From contig DATGKW010000253.1 in NCBI GenBank assembly GCA_035294465.1, positions 1-14,331 on the forward strand: a DNA stretch of 14,331 bases. Direction: 5' to 3'. The DNA is from Paraktedonobacter sp035294465. GTDB lineage: Bacteria > Chloroflexota > Ktedonobacteria > Ktedonobacterales > Ktedonobacteraceae. The notes under the pieces were generated by a model. The model was not told where the DNA came from. It saw only the letters and a list, made by a program, of their open reading frames with translations, and searched no databases. The position numbers and the translations under genes are program-made. This document shows positions 1 through 6,958 of this stretch, one piece after another (positions within the stretch are counted from its first letter, which is position 1; each line of letters begins with the position of its first letter).

Positions 1-1410
1 GCGAAGATGTATGCGAGCGGGCAGCTCTCGGTGCCGGCTCCGGCGGCGAGCGAGCTTTTCCCCGGGCCTTTTATGGTTATTTTTCAGGGGCGCTGGTTTG
101 GGCAGTATGAGCCGGGTACATCGTTGACACTGGTGCCGGGCATCTGGCTGGGCGTACCCTGGCTGGTTGAGCCGGTGCTGGGTACGCTGGCTCTGCTGGG
201 CATCGGGCTGATTGCAGCCAGACTCTATGACCGGCGCGTGGCAACGCTGGCAGTCCTGCTTGGCTGCCTCTCGCCGTTTTATAGTTATCTGGCCGCCAGC
301 TATTTGAGCCACACGGTCGCGTTGTTCTATCTGGTCTGGGGCCTGTGGACGCTGCTGCGTTTTGCCCAGGGCGAATCCGGCTGGAATATACTGCTCTGCG
401 GCTGCTGTTTTGGCATGGCCGTCCTGACACGCGACCTGGTTGCGCTGCTCTATATTATGATCCTGGTGCCGGGCGTTGTGATTATTACGTGGAAGCGAGG
501 AAAATACCGCCAGCAGCGTCTCTACCGGTTTCTCTGGTGGCTGGTCCTGGTCCTGATGGGCGCGCTCGTCTTCTACCTGTACGCGGGCTTCAACCTGCTG
601 CTCACCGGCAACCTGTTTACCACGCCGCGCAATCTCTTCTTTCCCGGGGACACCTGGGGCTTTGGCGTGGGCATTGGCTTCTATGGCCAGCACACCCTGG
701 CAGCGGGCTTCGTCAACCTGGATGAACTGCTGACTATTTTGCAAATCGATCTTTTCGGCTGGCCGTTTTATCTCACACTGGCCTTTATTGCCCTGCCATT
801 TCTCAGCGGCCAGGCCAGAAAGGCTGACTGGTTCCTGCTGATCACCCTGGTGCTGACGGTGGGCAGCTATATTGGCTACTTCTATCATGGCATCTACCTG
901 GGGCCGCGCTACCTGTATGAAGACCTGCCGTTTCTGCTCATCCTGAGCGCGCGCGGTATTCTGACGTTGGGCGCGTGGGGAGTGCAGGCGCGGCAACGCG
1001 GGCAGGAGGCGACGCTTCTTTCAGGGAGTGTAAAGAAGAGGCCAGCGATCAGTCTGGTGACACTGGCGCTGGTAGTTGTGCTCGTTCTGTGCGATGTGAT
1101 TTATTATTTGCCGCGCCAGGCGACGCTCTATCAGAACTTTACCGGCCTGCCCAATACGTACAAAATCGACATCGATCAGATCTATCACTCACCCGTACAT
1201 CACGCCATTGTCGTCACGGATGACCTGGCGATCTATCAGATAGTGCTTTTCCCGCTCAATACGCCCGATCTGAATGGAGATGTGGTCTATGCCTGGTTCG
1301 ATAGTGGTGCGCAAATCGCGCAGTTACGCAAAGACTTTCCTGGCCGCGCCATTTACGAGCTTGTGGTCAACCAGAATGGCTCGGTCAGCTACTTTCGATT
1401 TTCGCCATGA
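1..1410 (+). CDS. GT39/ArnT-like multi-pass membrane glycosyltransferase, 5'-truncated by window edge
   Basis: The reading frame is already open at base 1, so the first ATG (base 7) is probably internal and the gene begins outside the window. About 469 residues are visible. They are strongly hydrophobic, with roughly nine or ten predicted membrane segments and a C-terminal soluble tail of about 95 residues. Near the start, a GRW-aromatic-x-x-YEPGTSLTLVPG stretch resembles the GRWY-x-x-YPPG element that follows the first lumenal loop in GT39/PMT/ArnT-like transferases. A GPRYLYEDLPF motif late in the membrane region also fits this superfamily. Such enzymes transfer sugars from polyprenyl-phosphate donors to lipids or proteins outside the membrane. 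The catalytic acidic residues of the first loop would lie upstream of the window and cannot be checked. It ends 13 bp before the convergent clpC stop. The class is fairly sure; the substrate is unknown. Confidence 0.7.
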   Translation, partial: AKMYASGQLSVPAPAASELFPGPFMVIFQGRWFGQYEPGTSLTLVPGIWLGVPWLVEPVLGTLALLGIGLIAARLYDRRVATLAVLLGCLSPFYSYLAASYLSHTVALFYLVWGLWTLLRFAQGESGWNILLCGCCFGMAVLTRDLVALLYIMILVPGVVIITWKRGKYRQQRLYRFLWWLVLVLMGALVFYLYAGFNLLLTGNLFTTPRNLFFPGDTWGFGVGIGFYGQHTLAAGFVNLDELLTILQIDLFGWPFYLTLAFIALPFLSGQARKADWFLLITLVLTVGSYIGYFYHGIYLGPRYLYEDLPFLLILSARGILTLGAWGVQARQRGQEATLLSGSVKKRPAISLVTLALVVVLVLCDVIYYLPRQATLYQNFTGLPNTYKIDIDQIYHSPVHHAIVVTDDLAIYQIVLFPLNTPDLNGDVVYAWFDSGAQIAQLRKDFPGRAIYELVVNQNGSVSYFRFSP

Positions 1411-1417
1411 GCAAGCC

Positions 1418-1431
1418 AGGCGCTTACGCCT
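1418..1431. repeat. Small hairpin spanning the clpC stop codon in the convergent junction
   Basis: AGGCG-CTTA-CGCCT is a perfect 5-bp stem with a 4-nt loop. The loop contains the TAA stop of clpC (minus strand). Neither strand has a T tract after the stem, so it is not a convincing intrinsic terminator, although it sits exactly where two convergent genes end. Confidence 0.35.
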
Positions 1432-3913
1432 TCAAAAAACGTGTTGCGCGCCTGTGCGCGCCTGCCGTTGCATAGAGCAGGGTGCGGGCATGAATCACCA
1501 GCCGGTCGTCGGCGGCATCGACGAAGGCCAGTTCGCCGGGGGTGACATCGCCGTGTAGGATCGCCTCGGCCAGGGCATCGTCCAGGAGGTGCTGCACTGC
1601 CCGGCGCAGAGGGCGCGCACCATACGCTGGCTCGTAACCACGCGCGACGAGGAGATCACGTGCAGCATCGCTTACTTCCAGGCCGATGCCTTGCCAAGCC
1701 AGGCGCTGTGCAGTGTCGTCCAGCATGAGCCTGACAATGTGCTGCAAATGGCTTGTCTCCAGAGGATGAAAATAGATCATCTCATCAATGCGATAAAGTA
1801 ATTCAGGCCGGAAGAAGTTCTTGACGGCTTCGAGGGCCTGTTCGCGCATGGTGGAGAGCAACGAGTGACGAGCAGGAGGAGCAATGGTCATCTGCCCCGG
1901 CTGGACATGCTCGGTTCCCAGATTCGAGGTCAGGATCACAATGGTATTTTTAAAGTCTACGGTGATCCCGTGCGCGTCAGTCAGCCTGCCATCCTCAAGG
2001 ATCTGGAGCAGCAATTCAAAGATATCGTCGTGGGCTTTTTCGATCTCATCAAAGAGCAGGATGCAGTAGGGGCGGCGGCGGACAAATTCGGTCAACTGTC
2101 CCCCTTCTGAGTGGCCGATGTAGCCTGGGGGCGATCCGAGCAGGCGCGCGACCTGGTGCCGTTCCATAAATTCGGACATATCCAGAGTCAGTAAGGCGCT
2201 CTGGCTCGTGAAAAGCACGTCGCTGAGCACGTGCACCAGTTCACTCTTGCCTACGCCCGTCGGGCCAACGAAGAGGAAGGAGCCGATTGGGCGGTGGCGA
2301 TCGCGAACATCGGCGTATGCTCGGCGCACAGCGCGGGCCACGCAGCGGACGGCCTCGTCCTGCCCCACGATTCGCTGGTGCAGTTCGTCCTCCAGATGAA
2401 GAAGGCGTTCAGCCTCGGTCATGCTAATCTGCCCAACGGGAATGCCGGTCCAGAGCGCGATAACCTCGTCAATCTGCCGCGCCGTGACTACAGGTCTCTC
2501 TCTCTCTCTCTCGGCCTGCCACTGCTGTTCTTTTTCGTACAACGCCTGACTCCAGCGCAGTTCCTGCTGACGGTGGCGTTGGGCCTGAGGATAATCGCGT
2601 TGCCTGATAGCCTTGTCCTTTGCCTGCCGAATGCGCGCCAACATTTCGCGCAGGCGATGCACAGACCTGGGAGCCGCCGCCAGACGAATGCAGGCGCGTG
2701 CGGCGGCTTCGTCCACCAGATCGATGGCTTTATCGGGCTGGAAGCGCTGGTGCAGGTAGCGATTCGAGAGGTGAACGGCGGCCTGCAAGGCTTCGTCGGT
2801 GATTGTCACCCGGTGATAGCTGGCATAGCGAGGACACAGGCCGCGCAGAATTTCCAGCGTCTCTTCGGGCGTCGTCTCGGCAACCATCACCGGCTGGAAG
2901 CGCCGCTCCAGTGCGGGATCTTTCTCGATGGTTTTGCGGTAGTCGTCGAACGTGGCGGCTCCGATACAGCGAAACTCGCCACGCGCCAGCATCGGCTTGA
3001 ACATGTTTGCCATATCCACCGAGCCTTCAGCCACGCCTGTTCCCAGAAGCGTTTGCAGTTCATCGATGACGATAATGAGATTGCCCGCCTGCATCACTTC
3101 CTGCGTAATCACGCGCAGCCGCTCCTCGAAATCTCCACGAAAGCGCGCGCCTACCACCAGCAGGCTGGTATCCAGCGAGACAACGCGCGTATACTGTAAG
3201 TTTTCTGGCACTCGGCCCTCGATGATCCGCTGCGCCAGACCCTCCGCCAGGGCGGTCTTACCCACACCAGCGGGACCGATCAGCACCAGGTTATTTTTCG
3301 TGCGTCGCGACAGAATTTGCATAGTGTGCTCCAGTTCGTTGACTCGCCCGATCAATGGATCAAGCGTGCCCATCAGCGCCTCCGCAGTGAGGTCGCGGCT
3401 GACCTGGTTGAGGAGAGGGGTCTCGGTGTAACGCATCTGATATTGCGCCAGGAAAAGCGCCTGATCGCGGCCATAGCGCAGAAGTGTTTGCAGGTGCTGG
3501 CGCATCGAAGCGAGCGTCACGTCAAAGCTTTCGAGCACGCCGACGGCGACACTCTCATCGTCATCCAGCAGGCCCAGCAGGAGATGTTCAATGCCGACCT
3601 GGGCTTCTCTGGCCGCGGTCGCCTCGTTTTCTGCACGAGCCAGAACTGCTTCTGTCGGTGCGTTCAAGACGGGTTCGCTGGTCATAGTCCGGCTCGTCCC
3701 CCGGCCAATTGCATAGCCGATGGCCTGGCAGAGCTGTAAGGTGTCTACCTGCAAACGGGCAAAGAGGGACTCTATGACCGGATCGCGCGTTCTGATGATA
3801 CCCAACAAAAGGTGTTCGGGTCCGATCATTCCGTGCTGAAATTGCAGAGCAATCTCGCGCGCATAGGTCATGGCTAGCTGTGCTTGAGGCGTATACTTCT
3901 CAAACTGACGCAT
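1424..3913 (-). CDS. clpC: ClpC-type AAA+ unfoldase (Clp ATPase), possibly uncoupled from ClpP
   Basis: Class I (two AAA domain) Clp/Hsp100 ATPase of 829 residues, the usual ClpC length. Order: two Clp-N repeats (about 1-145); D1 AAA domain with Walker A GPAGVGKT (213-220), Walker B ending IDEL (283-286) and pore loop ARFRG (256-260); a short coiled-coil middle domain with a UVR-like motif (about 420-470), which separates ClpC from the long-M-domain ClpB; D2 with Walker A GPTGVGKS (550-557), Walker B LLFDE (619-623), pore loop GYIG (597-600) and sensor-2 GAR (765-767). These proteins thread substrates through a hexamer pore using ATP. The loop after SNLG (663-666), where ClpC proteins carry an LGF/VGF tripeptide for docking to ClpP, has none here. 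A strong AGGAGG stands 7 nt before the start. No ctsR, mcsA, mcsB or clpP is nearby. It follows the ROK gene by 136 bp on the same strand. Confidence 0.93.
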   Translation of the reverse strand: MRQFEKYTPQAQLAMTYAREIALQFQHGMIGPEHLLLGIIRTRDPVIESLFARLQVDTLQLCQAIGYAIGRGTSRTMTSEPVLNAPTEAVLARAENEATAAREAQVGIEHLLLGLLDDDESVAVGVLESFDVTLASMRQHLQTLLRYGRDQALFLAQYQMRYTETPLLNQVSRDLTAEALMGTLDPLIGRVNELEHTMQILSRRTKNNLVLIGPAGVGKTALAEGLAQRIIEGRVPENLQYTRVVSLDTSLLVVGARFRGDFEERLRVITQEVMQAGNLIIVIDELQTLLGTGVAEGSVDMANMFKPMLARGEFRCIGAATFDDYRKTIEKDPALERRFQPVMVAETTPEETLEILRGLCPRYASYHRVTITDEALQAAVHLSNRYLHQRFQPDKAIDLVDEAAARACIRLAAAPRSVHRLREMLARIRQAKDKAIRQRDYPQAQRHRQQELRWSQALYEKEQQWQAERERERPVVTARQIDEVIALWTGIPVGQISMTEAERLLHLEDELHQRIVGQDEAVRCVARAVRRAYADVRDRHRPIGSFLFVGPTGVGKSELVHVLSDVLFTSQSALLTLDMSEFMERHQVARLLGSPPGYIGHSEGGQLTEFVRRRPYCILLFDEIEKAHDDIFELLLQILEDGRLTDAHGITVDFKNTIVILTSNLGTEHVQPGQMTIAPPARHSLLSTMREQALEAVKNFFRPELLYRIDEMIYFHPLETSHLQHIVRLMLDDTAQRLAWQGIGLEVSDAARDLLVARGYEPAYGARPLRRAVQHLLDDALAEAILHGDVTPGELAFVDAADDRLVIHARTLLYATAGAHRRATRFLKA
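2495..2512. repeat. (TC)9 dinucleotide tract inside clpC
   Basis: Eighteen bases of uninterrupted TC repeat (GA on the coding strand) encode alternating Glu-Arg at residues 468-473 of the Clp ATPase. The tract falls between the coiled-coil middle domain and D2. A gain or loss of one unit would shift the frame before D2. Confidence 0.9.
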
Positions 3914-3948
3914 AGCTCTCCTCCTGTTCCAGGGAGCTTCACATCTTC

Positions 3949-4015
3949 CCTTTCTACTAGATATCGAGCAGGTAGGCGAGTTGCTGTAGGGTCGAAGGGA
4001 CTAGAGATAGAAAGG
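3949..4015. repeat. Imperfect inverted repeat upstream of clpC
   Basis: CCTTTCTACTAG (about 3949-3960) and CTAGAGATAGAAAGG (4001-4015) form an imperfect inverted repeat around a 40-nt spacer, in the 136-bp gap between the ROK stop and the clpC start. It could be a paired regulator site or a weak mRNA stem. It does not match the CtsR heptad repeat (GGTCAAA-type) known from firmicute clpC promoters. I found no convincing -35/-10 pair in this gap. Confidence 0.3.
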
Positions 4016-4049
4016 AATAGGGAAAGAGGTCCTTTTGTTACCAGCTCTA

Positions 4050-4919
4050 TTAATGCAAGATACGCTCTTCGGGTGTGGCCAGCAGGGAGGCCGCGCCCAC
4101 CAGGGGCGCGTGCGCCTCTAGTTTGGCCCGCAGGAGGAGCAGGCGCGTGCCCTTGAGCAATTCATCCAGCTTTTCCTGGAGCATGGGTAGCAAGAAGTCA
4201 TTCTGCAAGGCGATGGCTCCGCCTACGGCAACGGCATCGATGCGTGTCAGCTGCGCCAGATTGAGCAGACCGAGGGCGAGCTTGGAGACGAACACCTGCC
4301 AGAAAGACATGTCGGCGAACTCAGCAATAGGGCGACCGTAGCGCAATTCCAGTTGTCGCCCGCCGGTAAAGGTCTCCAGGCAGCCAACCTGGCCGCAGAG
4401 GCAGAGCCGCTCGTTGCCGTCCAGGATCTGGTGCCCGATCTCGATGGAAGAGGTCAGCGCCATCTCGCCTTTGCCCAGCTGGATAGCTGCGCCAGTGCCC
4501 GTCGAGGCCGTCAGGTACGCGGCTCGTTCGACATCACGCAGCGAGCCGAAGCGTTTCTCGCCCAGCAGCCCGCAAACGGTATCATGTCCCAGGCGCACCG
4601 GGCAGCGCAATCGCGCTTCCAGATCGTCGGCAAAGGGCCGGTCCAGGTATTCGGGCACATTCGGGCCAAAGACAATGCTGCGCCCATCTCTCGCCACGCG
4701 CGCTGCCACCGATACACCCGCGCCTGCCAGACCGGCGATGCCCTGCTCTTTTACGACTGACGCGATTCTCCCAAGCTGATCTGCATACGATGTCTGCGTG
4801 GGAAAATCACCTAGCGATGTAAAATCGGGGGTATCAAGCGAGGGGAAAAGGCCCAGGCGGGTCTTGCTGCCACCAAGATCGATGGCGAGATAGGGTAGAG
4901 GATGTATACCTGTTGACAT
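4050..4919 (-). CDS. ROK-family sugar kinase-like protein (glucokinase/NagK type)
   Basis: A 289-residue ROK (repressor, ORF, kinase) protein without the N-terminal winged-helix domain of ROK repressors, so a kinase is more likely than a regulator. The N-terminal phosphate-binding motif is AIDLGGSKTRLG (12-23). The catalytic Asp is expected at D113 in GHDTVCGLLGE; most ROK kinases have an Asn immediately before the Asp (END or GND) and this one has His. The second phosphate loop is STGTGAAIQLG (139-149). The zinc-site signature is EIGH...CLCGQVGC, with H163, C173, C175 and C180 as probable ligands. The AVGGAIA motif (231-237) is in the expected C-terminal position. Such enzymes phosphorylate glucose, N-acetylglucosamine, mannose or similar sugars in the cytoplasm; the substrate here cannot be read. 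A GGAG stands 7 nt before the ATG. A regulated-looking promoter lies just upstream. Confidence 0.88.
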   Translation of the reverse strand: MSTGIHPLPYLAIDLGGSKTRLGLFPSLDTPDFTSLGDFPTQTSYADQLGRIASVVKEQGIAGLAGAGVSVAARVARDGRSIVFGPNVPEYLDRPFADDLEARLRCPVRLGHDTVCGLLGEKRFGSLRDVERAAYLTASTGTGAAIQLGKGEMALTSSIEIGHQILDGNERLCLCGQVGCLETFTGGRQLELRYGRPIAEFADMSFWQVFVSKLALGLLNLAQLTRIDAVAVGGAIALQNDFLLPMLQEKLDELLKGTRLLLLRAKLEAHAPLVGAASLLATPEERILH

Positions 4920-4942
4920 AGAGCGGCTCCGATCCGACTAAC

Positions 4943-4964
4943 GTGTATTGTGTGTAATATACAC
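4943..4964. promoter_or_regulatory. Operator-like inverted repeat over the ROK gene -10 region
   Basis: GTGTAT (4943-4948), a 10-nt spacer and ATACAC (4959-4964) form one inverted repeat. Nested in it is a tighter one, GTGTA-ATA-TACAC (4952-4964). Both overlap the -10 and the predicted start of transcription of the ROK gene, the position expected for a repressor site. No regulator gene is adjacent. Confidence 0.45.
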
Positions 4965-4985
4965 TATCTGAAGCGAAGCTGCCAA
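4956..4985 (-). promoter_or_regulatory. Predicted sigma-70 promoter for the ROK gene
   Basis: Read on the minus strand: -35 TTGGCA (4985-4980), 18-bp spacer, -10 TATATT (4961-4956), each five of six to consensus. The expected start of transcription is near 4949, leaving a leader of about 30 nt before the ATG at 4919. Confidence 0.55.
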
Positions 4986-5030
4986 TCAAAAAGAAAATAT
5001 TGCTACCAGAAAGTCATGATGTTCTATGCG

Positions 5031-5059
5031 TTGTCAACAGGCGGCTTTCGGAGTATACT
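5031..5059 (+). promoter_or_regulatory. Predicted sigma-70 promoter for the S51 peptidase gene
   Basis: -35 TTGTCA (5031-5036), exact 17-bp spacer, -10 TATACT (5054-5059), each five of six to consensus. The expected start is near 5066, giving a leader of about 70 nt to the ATG at 5136. This is one of the best promoters in the window and is divergent from the ROK promoter. Confidence 0.7.
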
Positions 5060-5135
5060 GGAGCGCAGCGGGGCTTGATCCTCCTGAGTATTTGTCTGGG
5101 AGACCTCCAATATTTTTACCGCGAAAGGGCGTTTA

Positions 5136-5840
5136 ATGACTATCACCGGCACTCTCGCTCTCATTGGTTCAGGTGAATTTTTGCCTCCAATCCGCCCGCT
5201 TGATGAGAAGCTGCTCGCACATATTCAGGGTGAGCCGCGTGTGGTTGTGCTGCCCACGGCCTCGGCGCTGGATGGAGCTGGCGTGCCGGAGCGCTGGGCG
5301 GAGATGGGCGTGGAACACTTTGGCGCGTTGGGCGCGCAGGTCGAGCCGGTGATGCTGCTGACGCGCCAGGATGCGGAGAATCCGGAGATCGTTGAGCAGG
5401 TGAAGCAGGCCAACTTTGTGTATTTTTCCGGCGGCAAGCCGCGCTATTTGCTGGAGACGCTGCAAGGCACGGCGGCCTGGGAGGCCATCGCGGCGATCTA
5501 CAGGAGTGGTGGAGTGCTGGCGGGCTGCTCAGCCGGCGCGATGGTCATGGGCGCGGCCCTCATTAGTTTTCCCCGCTTCTGGCAGAGCGTACCCGCCCTG
5601 GGCCTGGCGCCGGGCTTGCTGATCATCCCGCATTTCGATGAGATTCCGAAAGCGATGCCCGCCTTGCCCAACCACATCAATCGCGGCCTGACCGTCGTGG
5701 GCGTAGATGGCTCAACGGCCCTGGTGGGTCGCGACGGACGCTGGACGGTTTACGGCAAAGGAAGCGTGACGGTATTTGAGAAGAAGACGAGGACGCGCTA
5801 CCTTGAGGGTGAAGAGGTGAGTTTGCCTTCAGCTCCTTAG
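5136..5840 (+). CDS. Peptidase S51 / cyanophycinase-like family protein
   Basis: A 234-residue protein with the class I glutamine-amidotransferase-like fold of peptidase family S51 (dipeptidase E, cyanophycinase). The opening LALIGSGEF (7-15), the FSGGKPR strand-turn (97-103), the nucleophile elbow AGCSAGAMVMG with Ser132 (129-139) and IPHFDE with His166 (164-169) are in the family order. Relatives hydrolyse aspartyl dipeptides or the beta-linked Asp-Arg polymer cyanophycin. The length is close to dipeptidase E and shorter than typical cyanophycinases (about 270 or more), and no cyanophycin synthetase is in the window, so substrate assignment is open. No signal peptide is seen, so it is probably cytoplasmic. 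It is monocistronic with its own promoter. The ribosome site is weak (GAAAGGG, 6 nt before the ATG). Confidence 0.85.
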   Translation: MTITGTLALIGSGEFLPPIRPLDEKLLAHIQGEPRVVVLPTASALDGAGVPERWAEMGVEHFGALGAQVEPVMLLTRQDAENPEIVEQVKQANFVYFSGGKPRYLLETLQGTAAWEAIAAIYRSGGVLAGCSAGAMVMGAALISFPRFWQSVPALGLAPGLLIIPHFDEIPKAMPALPNHINRGLTVVGVDGSTALVGRDGRWTVYGKGSVTVFEKKTRTRYLEGEEVSLPSAP

Positions 5841-5841
5841 C

Positions 5842-5907
5842 AGGCTCATGGTTTCTCTCCTCAGCAGGACTTCTTGCCATACTGAGAACAGGGAAGCCCA
5901 TGAGCCT
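5842..5907. terminator. Long-loop inverted repeat in the convergent gap (possible bidirectional terminator)
   Basis: AGGCTCATGG (5842-5851) and CCATGAGCCT (5898-5907) are perfect 10-bp arms spanning almost the whole gap between the S51 and SatP-like genes. A shorter pair, CTCAG (5860-5864) and CTGAG (5882-5886), is nested inside. There is no T tract on either side, so terminator activity is a guess from position and symmetry. Confidence 0.35.
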
Positions 5908-5922
5908 TGCCCGGCGCGTTAG

Positions 5923-6642
5923 CTAGACTGCCGGTTCACTTCCGTAGCCTCTTGGAGGTGCGTATGGTGCCGTCCACTCTCCGAAAGGCAAGTGGAGGGG
6001 ACTGCCCGTCGAGCGCAGTAGCCAGCCGAGTGCGGAATACCAGGCGACCAGCGCGCAGATCATACCAAAAATGCCTCCGATGATCAGAATCGGCAAAAAG
6101 GCGTTTACTAGCTCTCCCACGAACAGGCACAGGTAGGAGAGGAACAGGAGACCCATGACAAGGGTCAGACCAGAAGAACTTTTGAGTGCTGCCAGGAGAA
6201 GAACTCCGCAGGTAATGGCCCAGCAGAGGAAGAACAGCGCTAGAATGTGATTGATCGTCCCGGCAATCGCGCCAGTGCCAAAAGCCGCAGCCGTGCCAAA
6301 CGTTGGCAGCAGGAACAACGTTCCAAGAGCGAGAAGGAAGCCGCCATACGCAGTAAAAATGGTTGCAGCCAGGGTGTTGTAACGTCCCAAATCTCCCATA
6401 CCTGCGTGGCGTCCGAATGTCCATATTCCGGCGAGAATCTGAACAACGCCTCCCAGGCAGAGCGAGGCAGCAACAATCAGACCGATGCCTGCCATTGGCA
6501 ATGGAGCGAGGAAGCGAGCGAAGCTTGAGCCTATCAGGGCGGTGGCAAAGGCCAGGGCAATCAAGCCGAGTGGCAGCGGATTCGCAAGACCACTGGCTTC
6601 CTCTTCCATGTACCTTGTCCGTGGTGGTACTGTTTGAGCCAT
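5923..6642 (-). CDS. satP: GPR1/FUN34/YaaH-family (SatP-like) acetate/succinate transporter
   Basis: Six-helix inner-membrane protein of the acetate uptake transporter family. NPLPLGL at residues 21-27 matches the signature at the start of TM1. GGVVQILAGIWTFGRHAG (64-81) and the following TAYGGF (97-102) match the family's conserved TM2-TM3 region. Members move acetate or succinate with protons. The frame is open further upstream to an ATG at 6756, but that would add 38 polar residues before the signature. I chose 6642 because GAAAGGG lies 8 nt before it and the resulting 239 residues fit the family better (E. coli SatP is about 190). A soluble C-terminal tail of about 30 residues is left. 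The symbol denotes family resemblance, not demonstrated orthology. Confidence 0.85.
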   Translation of the reverse strand: MAQTVPPRTRYMEEEASGLANPLPLGLIALAFATALIGSSFARFLAPLPMAGIGLIVAASLCLGGVVQILAGIWTFGRHAGMGDLGRYNTLAATIFTAYGGFLLALGTLFLLPTFGTAAAFGTGAIAGTINHILALFFLCWAITCGVLLLAALKSSSGLTLVMGLLFLSYLCLFVGELVNAFLPILIIGGIFGMICALVAWYSALGWLLRSTGSPLHLPFGEWTAPYAPPRGYGSEPAV

Positions 6643-6958
6643 TGAGGTTTTCCCTTTCTTCATCTGAGAACGGTCGTAAAGCAGGGCGATGTGTTTCCCC
6701 TCCGACTGACTATCTACTTCATCGTGGGTGCCCTCCCGATGCATAAGCGAAGCCATTCACAGCGTGCTGCAAGTTGCCCACCAGGGGTTGTGCAGTGTTC
6801 CTGCTTGGACCTCCTTTCTCTTTCTCTCGATGCCTTCTGTCGTTACCTCATACCATAGGGGCGTAAGCCAATGCAAGCGCAGCAACCGCTCTACCTGAAC
6901 GTGATCGGGTTGTAGCGGCTCAGGTCATTCAGGGTGCTCTATTGAGAAAGCGAAGATG
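6643..6958. other. 316-bp intergenic region between galE and the SatP-like gene
   Basis: No convincing gene is seen. On the minus strand it holds, in order, a possible galE terminator region around 6886-6925, no clear -35/-10 pair for the transporter, and a strong isolated Shine-Dalgarno-like GAAAGGAGG (minus strand, about 6812-6820) with no ATG, GTG or TTG at a usable distance. An ATG at 6756 opens the transporter frame early; the bases just before it read TGA, so TGA and ATG abut. Confidence 0.6.
6886..6925 (-). terminator. Weak terminator-like hairpin region downstream of galE
   Basis: Two alternative stems overlap here: ACCTGA (6893-6898) with TCAGGT (6920-6925), and CCGC...TAC (about 6886-6894) with GTAGCGG (6912-6918) across a small bulge. 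No T tract follows on the minus strand. The region is placed where galE transcription should end, but the call is weak. Confidence 0.25.

Noticed and set aside
2231..3199. A 322-codon open frame on the plus strand opposite clpC
   Set aside because: It lies wholly antisense to a well-conserved clpC, its predicted protein has no recognisable motif, and it is the kind of open frame GC-biased codon use creates on the opposite strand.
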